A program made the position numbers and the translations under genes. The notes beneath the pieces are model-generated. The model was not told the origin of the DNA. It worked only from the letters and a program-made list of their open reading frames with translations, and searched no databases. Below are positions 46,902 to 54,367 of a DNA stretch of 54,367 nt, one piece after another. The stretch comes from a virus, in IMG/VR virus record IMGVR_UViG_3300017759_000006, positions 1 to 54,367 of that record; one strand, given 5' to 3'. Every line of letters starts with the position of its first letter. The first letter of the stretch is position 1.

Positions 46902-48119
46902 CTAACTATCAAAGAGTCCTATTTTCTTGGCACCAGCGGCGGCGCTCAACCCAGCGATACCCAGACCCGCAACCTGCTGGAACATAGAGGGGTCTTGTGT
47001 CTGAGACATTTGTGTTACTTGTTGCGAGGACGGTGTGCCTTTGTACACGTCGCTCAAGAAAGCATACTGTTGATAGGGGAACTGTTGGAGTTGCAGGTTG
47101 CTCTGTCGCTGTGCGTCCAATATGGCTTGTTGCAGAGCCTGATCCCGCGCACCAAGAGCTTCCAGAGTCTTAACATCTCCAAGGTTTAGCTGTTGTTGCA
47201 ACTGACCCAGACCGGCCTGCTGAAGGCCCCTGTTAGCCAACTCATTGCTCAACTGACCCCCTGCCTGAGCCAATGTGCCGAAGCCTTGACCCATCTGGGC
47301 ACTAGCTTGCCCCAAAGACTGAAGCTGGCCAACGTCTGCCTGACCCAATTGACCAAACTGAAGGCCTAAGTTGCCCACTTGTTGGGCTTGTTGCAAACGT
47401 CTGGCCTGTGCGGCTTCAAAGGATCGCTGTGCATCTTGGCTCGACTGCTGGAATCCAGCCAAACGAAGTTGTGCCGCGGTCCGTGCTTTCTGTTCCTCTA
47501 ACGCACGGTTTAATTCACCCTCGGCCACGGCTTGTCGGGAGCCACCAAAGGCCCCCGTAGCGGCGGCTTGAGCGCCTAACTGTTGTCGTTGTTGCTGACT
47601 ACCGCGATCAATGTCAGCCAAGGCTTGCTGAACCACTTGGTCTTCAAACGGGTTCATAAACATGCCAATGCCGCGTGGGTCAAAGGCCGCGTCCGTTCCA
47701 ACCAGAGCCTGTGTAGCGGCTTGCTGGTACGCAAAGGGCTGTGCCCTTTGTGCCGCCGCAAGCTGTGCCGCCTGTGATAGGGCCTGTTGCCCCTCACGGG
47801 TAGCGCCTAAACCTTCACTAATCCCGCCAAAACCATAGGTTTCTGCGTAATCTTCGCTCCTTCGCAACGCATCCAGTGTGTTGTCTACGAAAGGCTGGAA
47901 AGCCCCTACGCCCTGTGCCGCACGGGCCGCGGCTTGTTGCTGTAAGGGCGTTAGCCCTGCTACCTGAAAGGAGGGTGGTAAAACGGGTGGCGGGGCTTCT
48001 TGGCCTACCGCAAATAGGTTTTGATCTACAAAGTTTCGGACAGCGTTTAAAAGTTCAAGGCGTTTTGCCTCTATCTCAGGCGCTTCCTGAATAATCTGGC
48101 GAGTAGTTTCAGTAGCCAC
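46902..48119 (-). CDS. Ala/Gln-rich internal virion protein
   Basis: The GTG at 48119 lies one base after the upstream stop and has GAGGGG at a good distance; 405 residues result. The protein is Ala/Gln/Leu-rich and helical, with repeated L-G-Q-A-x-x-G-Q-L and Q-Q-Q-R-Q-Q-L-G-A-Q-A-A-A-T-G-A-F-G-G-S-R-Q. The last motif is common in marine podovirus internal proteins. A Gly/Ala hydrophobic segment (AGLGIAGLSAAAGAKK) ends it. Likely an ejected or core protein. Confidence 0.6.
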   Translation of the reverse strand: MATETTRQIIQEAPEIEAKRLELLNAVRNFVDQNLFAVGQEAPPPVLPPSFQVAGLTPLQQQAAARAAQGVGAFQPFVDNTLDALRRSEDYAETYGFGGISEGLGATREGQQALSQAAQLAAAQRAQPFAYQQAATQALVGTDAAFDPRGIGMFMNPFEDQVVQQALADIDRGSQQQRQQLGAQAAATGAFGGSRQAVAEGELNRALEEQKARTAAQLRLAGFQQSSQDAQRSFEAAQARRLQQAQQVGNLGLQFGQLGQADVGQLQSLGQASAQMGQGFGTLAQAGGQLSNELANRGLQQAGLGQLQQQLNLGDVKTLEALGARDQALQQAILDAQRQSNLQLQQFPYQQYAFLSDVYKGTPSSQQVTQMSQTQDPSMFQQVAGLGIAGLSAAAGAKKIGLFDS

Positions 48120-48120
48120 G

Positions 48121-50061
48121 TTACGCGTTCCCCTCAAAGCGGCTCATCATGTTGTACATGTTCCGCATTCCTGCCTCACGGCTACCATTCCCTGCACCAC
48201 GGACGGCTCTGGCGGTCATGACAAACTCGCCATCAGACAGCATGGCGGGGATGTCGTCAGAGGTTTCTGTGCCGGGGCCACTTATTTTGCCATTACGGCG
48301 AGGGAACTTGCTTGTATCGATGCCACCCCCGTCAGCCGCCGCCATGGAGGGCGCTACGTATGCGCCGGGGGTAGATAGGGTGTACTGTGAGGGGTACATG
48401 TCAATCAGCTTTTGACCCGTCAAGCCGCCATAGGCATCGGTTAGTGGGTCCATTTGGGGCACATCAAAAAACCCTGCCGCCGAAGCTATTCCAGTTCCAG
48501 CAATAGCGCCCGGAAGATATTTTCTTAGCAAGCCGGGATTTATTCCCTGCTGTGCCAAGCTGTCTAAAATATTAGCTCCTACCTCGGGGGTATACCCTGC
48601 AATGCCTTGCTCAGTAAAAAATTGTTTAAGCTCGCCTGCCGTAATCGAATCCGGAATAAAGGCTTGCTTTAAAAATTCCGGCTTACCTGTAGTAAAGAAT
48701 TTTTTAATTGAATCTAAAAAGCTTAATTTGTTTAAGCCCGCATCTTTAGAAAGCTGTGCAATTCCCTCTTTTGTCAGCATTTCGGTGCTTGGGCTAAACA
48801 AATTGGAAGTGTCTGCTGAAGTCGTTCCTGCGGCGTCTACGGCTGTTGTGGCGGCGTCCCTCCCTGCTGGAACAAAAGGATCAAGTTGTGTTGAAGCTTT
48901 TTGTAACGATCTTTCAGCAATTGTTTTGGCAGAGGCCCCCGGAGTATCGTATGACGGAGCCCCCGGAGGCGTTAGACCGGCTGTTATGTTAGTGTTTGCC
49001 GTTCCGGTGGCTAACCCTTGAGCCTTTAATTTAGCGGCCTCTTGCGCCGCAAGGTCTGCGGCAGTATTAGCACTTTGACTTAAAGCCCCTGCGCCACCTT
49101 CAGGGGAGAAAAAGCCCCCTGCCGGAGGACTAGAAAGCGTGGGCGCTTGCATTTGTGCAAGTTGTGCGGCTGTCGGACCCTTTTCAAGCAGTGAGGCTCG
49201 CGCAAGGTCTGCGGCTCTGTTAGAACTTTGACTTAAAGCTCCTGCGCCACCTTCAGGGGAGAAAAAACCTCCTTGTTGCACAGCTTCAGCCGCAGTAAGC
49301 GCCGTGGGGTCTGCCACTTCAGATGCTATAAAGTCTGGCGTGGCCTCAGAAATTTTGCTGATATCAGGACCGGGCAATGTTGGGTTAATTCCGCCCCCAA
49401 AACCAGTAGGCAAGCCACTCTTAACACCGGCCAAGAATTCACCGCCCTGCATCACGCTTCCAACACCCGACGCAAGGCCACCAACAGCGCCACCAAGAGC
49501 CGCCGCTTTAAACGCGTCTTTAAGACTACCGCCTTGAACCAGTGTTCCAATACCTGATCCCAAAGCACCCGCGGCTATAGTCCCCAAGCCGGGGAACATA
49601 TAGTTCAAACCGACCGATAGAATAACGGGGGCAAGCTTCTTGAATACTTTGACCACACCCTTAACGGCTTTTTTGACGCCCTTGAATATCTTCTTCAAGA
49701 AAAACTCAGGCTGGCCTGTGACAGGGTTGATGCTATTTAAATCGCTACCCACGATGTAACGCTCTGGGTCAATGCCCATGTCTCGCATACGTGCAAATAG
49801 AGCTTCTTTTAGTGCAGGGTCTTCTTCAAAGACCGCCATGGGAATAATGGTTTCGCCAGTGGCAACGTGCGCTATGCGATCATCTTCTTCTCGCCCAAAC
49901 TCAGCCAGTTGATCTGCGGTGGGCTTAACAATGTCATAGTAATTGTCGGCGTTCAGCGCCTCGTCTGACCAATCCCCAACCGTTGCAGTTAGAAATGACG
50001 CAAGGCCCCCTTCTGGGACCTCATATGGCTCTGGATTTCGTGATACGGCGGCGGCTGTCAT
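48121..50061 (-). CDS. Large virion-type protein with hydrophobic core and conserved C-terminal motif
   Basis: A 646-residue protein. Near residue 68 it has H-V-A-T-G-E-T-I-I-P and R-M-R-D-M-G-I-D-P-E-R-Y-I-V-G-S-D-L-N-S-I-N-P. A basic amphipathic helix (KKIFKGVKKAVKGVVKVFKKL) and Gly/Ala-rich hydrophobic segments follow, suitable for membrane insertion. The C-terminus has K-I-S-G-P-G-T-E-T-S-D-D-I-P-A-M-L-S-D-G-E-F-V-M-T-A, a motif widespread in marine phage virion proteins. Probably part of the ejection machinery. Confidence 0.65.
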   Translation of the reverse strand: MTAAAVSRNPEPYEVPEGGLASFLTATVGDWSDEALNADNYYDIVKPTADQLAEFGREEDDRIAHVATGETIIPMAVFEEDPALKEALFARMRDMGIDPERYIVGSDLNSINPVTGQPEFFLKKIFKGVKKAVKGVVKVFKKLAPVILSVGLNYMFPGLGTIAAGALGSGIGTLVQGGSLKDAFKAAALGGAVGGLASGVGSVMQGGEFLAGVKSGLPTGFGGGINPTLPGPDISKISEATPDFIASEVADPTALTAAEAVQQGGFFSPEGGAGALSQSSNRAADLARASLLEKGPTAAQLAQMQAPTLSSPPAGGFFSPEGGAGALSQSANTAADLAAQEAAKLKAQGLATGTANTNITAGLTPPGAPSYDTPGASAKTIAERSLQKASTQLDPFVPAGRDAATTAVDAAGTTSADTSNLFSPSTEMLTKEGIAQLSKDAGLNKLSFLDSIKKFFTTGKPEFLKQAFIPDSITAGELKQFFTEQGIAGYTPEVGANILDSLAQQGINPGLLRKYLPGAIAGTGIASAAGFFDVPQMDPLTDAYGGLTGQKLIDMYPSQYTLSTPGAYVAPSMAAADGGGIDTSKFPRRNGKISGPGTETSDDIPAMLSDGEFVMTARAVRGAGNGSREAGMRNMYNMMSRFEGNA

Positions 50062-50100
50062 ATAACTATCCCATGATTATCAGCGATTGTATCAAAGCCC

Positions 50101-50400
50101 TCATGGCGTTGATACCGTCACAGAACCTACGGAACCCGTGCCCGCTAATCCGGCAGGATGCGGCTTATTAGCGATCACTATTTTCAACGTACCATCTTGC
50201 TGAAACACTGCGCCAGTTTCTAGGTTGTAGTCGTTCTGCTGTAAATTCGTCAAGGTAAGCTCCGTGTGCCGTGCATCGCCGGGGTTGTTAAATAGCTCAA
50301 GAAATACAGAAAATGAGCGTACAACCTCCGACATATACGTGGCATCGTATTGTTCCGGTGCCCGTGGAAACTGAGGTAATACTAAGCGGCGTCCGCTCAT
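50101..50400 (-). CDS. Small virion-type protein with C-terminal GSVGSVTV module
   Basis: From ATG 50400, which overlaps the gp10-like gene stop by four bases, the protein has 99 residues (MSGRRLVLPQFPRAPEQYDA). The part Y-D-A-T-Y-M-S-E-V-V-R-S-F-S-V-F-L-E-L-F-N-N-P-G looks like an oligomerisation helix. The end G-T-G-S-V-G-S-V-T-V-S-T-P matches the end of the protein at 5179. Tail accessory role inferred. Confidence 0.55.
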   Translation of the reverse strand: MSGRRLVLPQFPRAPEQYDATYMSEVVRSFSVFLELFNNPGDARHTELTLTNLQQNDYNLETGAVFQQDGTLKIVIANKPHPAGLAGTGSVGSVTVSTP

Positions 50401-52280
50401 CTGCGGCCATCCGGGCGCACGTCTAGTCGGGCAGAGCCCAACCGCCATTGCGTTTCTGTGTTAGAGGAGGCTATACGAAGCGCAAAGCTACGGCCTCTCA
50501 GACGTAAATGTACCTGATTTGTAAACTGTTCTACAGGGGTAGTTGCAGATCGTGTAACAGTCGCCGCATCCTCTGAATCGTAGTTACCGCCGGGGAAATC
50601 ACGGACTTTGGTGGTAAAGACGACGTTTGGCGAAGCCGCAGTAGAGTTTTCAAAGGTTATGTCGGGGATAAGGCGACGTATAAAGGCAAACTGCTCACCG
50701 TCCGCAAGGTCAATCTGGCTAGATTCTATGTGGGCATTAATAGCCACAGCAGGATTAACAGTAGCGTCATCCAGACCCAGTTCTTGGAAATATTGCCTGC
50801 CATCAGTGAACGTAGCAACCGGGAAGTCGTTGATGCCACGGTCAACCCAAGCTGTACGCACCAAAGTACCGTAATACCAAGCATTCTCTTGATAATTAAA
50901 TACAACGTAGCGATCAATTTCATTAGCTGTTGACGACGGGTAGAACCACCAGATTTCGCTGTACGCCGAGTTCGACGCCGCAAAGACCTTCTCTTTCTGT
51001 TCACGGTTAAAATCATCAAAAACGTATGACCTTACCGTACAGGGAATACGCTGTACTTGGCCACTAAACACGTAGAACTCTTCAAAGCCCATCCAGTACA
51101 CGACATCGTCGTGTGCGATAGCCGCAAGAGGCGACATGATGGTGGTGTTTTCCGATACGAGATTGATACCAAACGTGAACGGCGGTCCCAAAAACTGCAT
51201 GGCGTGGAGCGAAACGTCGGTATACACAAGTATTTGCTGACGTGTTTCTACCGCCGCCACAATCTCGGAACCCGAGCCAATACGCAGATCACCTGCTGTA
51301 TTGGACGGCAAAGACTGCCACGTAGTGGGGTCTTCTTGATCACTAAACCGAATCAACAAAGGGTCTTGAGTGCCAATAGATGTCTCTGAATCGCAACCAA
51401 AGGCAATAATGTGTCTATCTCTGTCGGACACTAACACCTGTTTGGCTATCGTCGGGGTGGTCGAATCAGCGTTGGTACGGTCGGAAATCGCCACGGCCCG
51501 TGAAGACAGGCCCAAGGTTTTGTCCCAGTAAAAAATGCCTGCATCTCGGACATTTATGATCAAGTCTTCACCGAAGTTGTCATGTGTCCAGATACGTAGA
51601 ATGGCGGTCGTGCCGGTTGCGGCGGCGGCGTCACCCCAGCCTTCTCTACCCCACGTGCCCACGCCCCAGCCTGTGCCACTTACAGAGGTATCCAGACCGG
51701 TATTGATCTGATATGCGCCTACCGTAGAACCCCCGCCATTACCGCTGTCACTGGAGTTGGCTGTAACTGTCGCGTCAGAAGTGTCTTTGGCTATGATGGT
51801 AAAACTGTTGTCATTAACAACCGTATCTATGCGATACTCTTGGTTAAGGACTGCCGCCGTAATATTACCACCCAAGGATGCCGCGCCTGAAAAGGTGACA
51901 TAGTCCCCTGCCACAGCCCCGTGGGCCGTGTCTGCTACCGTGATAGTTGAGGAACCGTTGGTGGCGCTAAACGTTACATCCCCTGCGCTCGTTGTAGAAC
52001 GAATAGGGGTGATGTCGTTATAGATGCCGCCTTCTTCAATGTAGTATTTGAGGTGTGTTCCGAGGCCCATGAACCTTGAGCCGTCGAGCGCGACAAACGG
52101 TTTAAGGGCACGACAGGTGCCAAGAAAGGTGCTTTCCGTGGCGCGTTCCCAGCCACCTATTTTTTCAGGCACACCAAACCTAAAACGTACTTTATCGCCA
52201 TCAAACCACCCGCCCTCGTTTGTGTACGAGGTTGTTTCGCGATTTATTCCGGGTCTAAATTGTAATTTTGTTAGGGGCAT
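50397..52280 (-). CDS. P22 gp10-like tail hub / DNA stabilisation protein
   Basis: A 627-residue protein beginning M-P-L-T-K-L-Q-F-R-P-G-I-N-R-E-T-T-S-Y-T-N-E-G-G-W-F-D-G-D-K-V-R-F-R. This start and the later W-G-R-E-G-W-G, R-I-W-T-H-D-N-F-G-E-D-L-I-I-N, V-Y-W-M-G and Y-S-E-I-W-W-F-Y-P-S motifs are typical of P22 gp10-type tail proteins of marine phages, probably beta-propeller-like. An inserted beta domain (TFSATNGSSTITVADTAHGAVAGDYVTFSG) interrupts the N-terminal third. It plugs the portal together with the gp4-like protein. Confidence 0.75.
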   Translation of the reverse strand: MPLTKLQFRPGINRETTSYTNEGGWFDGDKVRFRFGVPEKIGGWERATESTFLGTCRALKPFVALDGSRFMGLGTHLKYYIEEGGIYNDITPIRSTTSAGDVTFSATNGSSTITVADTAHGAVAGDYVTFSGAASLGGNITAAVLNQEYRIDTVVNDNSFTIIAKDTSDATVTANSSDSGNGGGSTVGAYQINTGLDTSVSGTGWGVGTWGREGWGDAAAATGTTAILRIWTHDNFGEDLIINVRDAGIFYWDKTLGLSSRAVAISDRTNADSTTPTIAKQVLVSDRDRHIIAFGCDSETSIGTQDPLLIRFSDQEDPTTWQSLPSNTAGDLRIGSGSEIVAAVETRQQILVYTDVSLHAMQFLGPPFTFGINLVSENTTIMSPLAAIAHDDVVYWMGFEEFYVFSGQVQRIPCTVRSYVFDDFNREQKEKVFAASNSAYSEIWWFYPSSTANEIDRYVVFNYQENAWYYGTLVRTAWVDRGINDFPVATFTDGRQYFQELGLDDATVNPAVAINAHIESSQIDLADGEQFAFIRRLIPDITFENSTAASPNVVFTTKVRDFPGGNYDSEDAATVTRSATTPVEQFTNQVHLRLRGRSFALRIASSNTETQWRLGSARLDVRPDGRR

Positions 52281-52286
52281 GTTTAG

Positions 52287-53258
52287 TTAAAACGTAGATA
52301 CCGCTACACGTTTCCAAGTGTTTGTGGCCACGCAAATGTACAAATACTCTGTGTCATAAGCTAACTCACCTTTTGTTCCCGAAGCAGAGGAACTTGCGGG
52401 AGTTTGTGATGTTTGTATCGTAATGCTATCTCCAGTGGTAGCTAGAGCATTAAACGTGCCCGCACCGGGCGTCGATGCGCCTATGTTTGTACCGTCTATT
52501 TCGCCACCCGCCACGTCTATTGAAGGGATTGTCGCCGTGCCCGTGGTGCTTAAAGTAGTAAACGCACCCGTAGCAGGAGAATTAGCCCCGACAGGAGTGC
52601 CGTCCACCGCTCCACCATTGATGTCAACGGTGGCAAAAGTAGAAGTTCCGCTAGAAGCAATGTTACCCGTGACGTTCCCTGTGACGTTGCCAGTAACATT
52701 ACCCGTGACGTTCCCTGTCAAATTACCGCCAACATTACCGGTAATCGCGCCAGTGACGTTACCCGTCACGTTACCCGTCAAATTACCGGTAACATTTGTA
52801 GCTACAAGATCAACAAACACCTGCGTGACCGTAGCGCCCGTACCGCCACCGTTAAACTTCAATATAACGTCTTTTCCGTTGGCTATTTCAAAATCATTGG
52901 ATGCGTTGTAAGTGCCTTGAAAAACAATGATTGATCGACTGCCACTTAAAGAATTACGAATATGAACGATTTTTTCGGCATTGTTAGGGGTTAACTGCAC
53001 GTATGCGGTGCCGCCAAGGTCTCCCCCATCTGTAAATTCAATGAACTTGTTCCGCCCGTTAGACGTGGACCCGTCCGTTATAGGAAGGTCGGTAGGGCTA
53101 CCTGAACTACCGGCAGAAGACAACGTGACGGAAATAATGCCGTCTATGGCGCTGTCGATCAGATCAAAGTTTGTGTTTGTGGTTGTTCCCCACGTACCCG
53201 ACTGCTCGCCAGTAGCAATCTTTTCAATACCAAGGTTTGTCGTATATGTACTAGGCAT
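52287..53258 (-). CDS. Tail fibre protein with (G-N-V-T) repeats
   Basis: A 323-residue protein. The N-terminal part (MPSTYTTNLGIEKIATGEQSGTWGTTTNTNFDLID) is a common attachment domain of marine phage fibres. Residues about 155-200 consist of G-N-V-T / G-N-L-T / G-A-I-T tetrapeptides. Ala/Thr/Gly-rich strands and a C-terminal Y-D-T-E-Y-L-Y-I-C-V-A-T-N-T-W-K-R-V-A domain follow. The latter often ends fibre proteins. A beta-helix-like shaft is inferred. Probably adsorbs to the host surface. Confidence 0.7.
   Translation of the reverse strand: MPSTYTTNLGIEKIATGEQSGTWGTTTNTNFDLIDSAIDGIISVTLSSAGSSGSPTDLPITDGSTSNGRNKFIEFTDGGDLGGTAYVQLTPNNAEKIVHIRNSLSGSRSIIVFQGTYNASNDFEIANGKDVILKFNGGGTGATVTQVFVDLVATNVTGNLTGNVTGNVTGAITGNVGGNLTGNVTGNVTGNVTGNVTGNIASSGTSTFATVDINGGAVDGTPVGANSPATGAFTTLSTTGTATIPSIDVAGGEIDGTNIGASTPGAGTFNALATTGDSITIQTSQTPASSSASGTKGELAYDTEYLYICVATNTWKRVAVSTF
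52660..52800. repeat. Short-period repeat coding for G-N-V-T units
   Basis: Near-identical 12-base units (GTTACCCGTGAC, CTTCCCTGTGAC and variants) repeat about a dozen times within the fibre gene. Such a tract can change length by slippage or recombination. Confidence 0.65.
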
Positions 53259-53268
53259 GATGTCCTCG

Positions 53269-54048
53269 CTACGCCGCTATTTCTACCCAATTGGCCGTCT
53301 GATCCGGAACTATGGGGTTCCAAGCAAAAGGAGTCACCTGACCCACTTCCCCTGTCGCCGCTACGCCCGTCACCTGAATTTGTATCTCACCTATTGCACT
53401 AGCGACTCCAACGCGGCCCACGGCAAAAGATCCCGTAACCGCTACATTTACACCAGTGCCCTGCGTAACAGTGACAGAACCAACGCCACCGGTGACCCCT
53501 ACTCCTGTAACTTCAACTTGTCCTGCGGCATTTACGGTGGCAGAACCAACGCCACCGGTAGCCGCTATGCCCGTAACAGAAACATTTGCCGGTCCTGTGA
53601 TTGTTACACTGCCAACGTCACCGGCGGCGGCAACACCCGTCACCAAGCCGCCAGTTCCTAGCTCAAACGATACCTTTAGGGCGGTATCCGCTTGTGTGGC
53701 AAAAGACTCTTCTGCAAAGCCCACGCCACCAAAGAACCCGCCGCCCGCTCCCGTTGCCGTCATCGGCATGGTTGCCGAAACGCCAGTTACGGAAACATTT
53801 TCAGGCAGAGATGGCACGGCTGTGCCCACACCGCCCGTGGCCGCGATTCCGGTAACATTTATACCGATTGAAAAAACTACCTGACCAACACTGCTCGTTG
53901 CCTGTAGCCCCGTGACTACAGCGTCTGCGGTGCCGTTTATGGATGCACTGCCAAGACCGCTAGTGGCAGACAGCCCTGTAACGCCTACCGGACCAAAAGC
54001 GGAGGGAGTGCTGAATGGTGTCGCTGAAAATCCGGTTAAACCAAACAT
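53269..54048 (-). CDS. Repetitive virion protein (V-T-G-x-A-A-T-G-G-V-G-S units)
   Basis: A 259-residue protein made mostly of 20-30-residue units of the form V-S-V-T-G-I-A-A-T-G-G-V-G-S-A-T-V. A different, less repetitive centre has TATGAGGGFFGGVGFAEESFATQADTALKVSFELGTGG. The unit is shared with the ends of the proteins at 5179 and 50101. It looks like a beta-solenoid or assembly of small strands, probably a fibre or baseplate component; function inferred. Confidence 0.55.
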   Translation of the reverse strand: MFGLTGFSATPFSTPSAFGPVGVTGLSATSGLGSASINGTADAVVTGLQATSSVGQVVFSIGINVTGIAATGGVGTAVPSLPENVSVTGVSATMPMTATGAGGGFFGGVGFAEESFATQADTALKVSFELGTGGLVTGVAAAGDVGSVTITGPANVSVTGIAATGGVGSATVNAAGQVEVTGVGVTGGVGSVTVTQGTGVNVAVTGSFAVGRVGVASAIGEIQIQVTGVAATGEVGQVTPFAWNPIVPDQTANWVEIAA

Positions 54049-54092
54049 AGGCGTTAGTTAGGCCCGCTCTGAGTGTGCGCTATCACAGTATA

Positions 54093-54367
54093 CTACCCCT
54101 TACTTGACACCGCTTCAAAAATAACAGCTATGATCCCACCCCCTATTGCCACCAACACGATAATCCAGAAAGACTTGACTATTGTGTCCTTGGCCTCCTG
54201 CTGGGCATAAACCTCCCGCTGACGCTGGGCCTGCACTTCTTTCATGCAATTTCTATATTCTTCAAGACCCTCATTGCCGTATGCGTATTGCAACAGCGTA
54301 ATTATTTCTTTGCGTTGATTTTCTATGCGCTTTTTTGCGGCAAACATCTGCGCGGCTTCTGCTTCAA
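54093..54367 (-). CDS. Coiled-coil protein with C-terminal membrane segment (partial)
   Basis: The frame runs to the right window edge (E-A-E-A-A-Q before MFAAKKRIENQRKEI), so the true start may lie outside; an internal ATG at 54347 would give 84 residues. A charged coiled coil (CMKEVQAQRQREVYAQQEAKD) is followed by one hydrophobic span (SFWIIVLVAIGGGIIAVIFEAV). It could be a lysis-related or virion membrane protein; topology alone cannot decide. Confidence 0.5.
   Translation of the reverse strand, partial: EAEAAQMFAAKKRIENQRKEIITLLQYAYGNEGLEEYRNCMKEVQAQRQREVYAQQEAKDTIVKSFWIIVLVAIGGGIIAVIFEAVSSKG

Overview
The window looks like most of the genome of a tailed double-stranded DNA phage, probably an uncultured marine podovirus. 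It carries a large terminase, a P22-type portal, an HK97-fold major capsid protein, gp4-like and gp10-like tail factors and very large internal virion proteins. No tail tube, sheath or tape measure protein is visible. Many proteins are of kinds common in marine phage genomes. The host is not visible directly. Sigma70-type promoters, GGAG ribosome sites, rho-independent terminators and two perfect chromosomal-type parS palindromes suggest a proteobacterium.

Layout, read on the minus strand, which carries every gene but one: (1) 54.4-39.4 kb holds tail fibre and tail hub proteins and four large internal or ejection proteins. (2) 39.4-38.0 kb is a lone plus-strand SNF2-type helicase. (3) 37.9-30.4 kb is a replication block: coiled-coil protein, SSB-like protein, archaeo-eukaryotic primase, UvrD-type helicase, zinc-ribbon protein, family A DNA polymerase, SNase-type nuclease, ribbon-helix-helix protein and small proteins. 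(4) 30.2-27.7 kb is an operon of small accessory genes. (5) 27.4-26.4 kb encodes the small terminase and a PD-(D/E)XK nuclease. (6) 26.3-22.2 kb is four short, individually terminated operons with a repeated promoter-leader. (7) 22.15-21.5 kb is a GC-rich, hairpin-rich tract with no convincing protein gene. (8) 21.5-1 kb holds large terminase, virion proteins, portal, lysis genes, GroES-like chaperone, scaffold, capsid, decoration proteins, small basic proteins, tail adaptors and two seven-repeat propeller-like fibre proteins.

Both window edges cut genes of the structural block, so on a circular map the structural genes would form one block and replication/early genes the other. Joining the two ends does not restore a full-length fibre protein, so a short piece is probably missing.

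Main points for follow-up: a modular early-gene control cassette (terminator, promoter, 5' UTR hairpin with compensatory changes, TTTGGAGA ribosome site); one copy of that cassette with no gene behind it, feeding the GC-rich tract (candidate structured RNA or decayed gene); and two perfect 16-bp parS sites plus a degenerate third within 3 kb around the capsid genes, with no ParA or ParB in the window. No tRNA, CRISPR array, integrase or insertion sequence was recognised.
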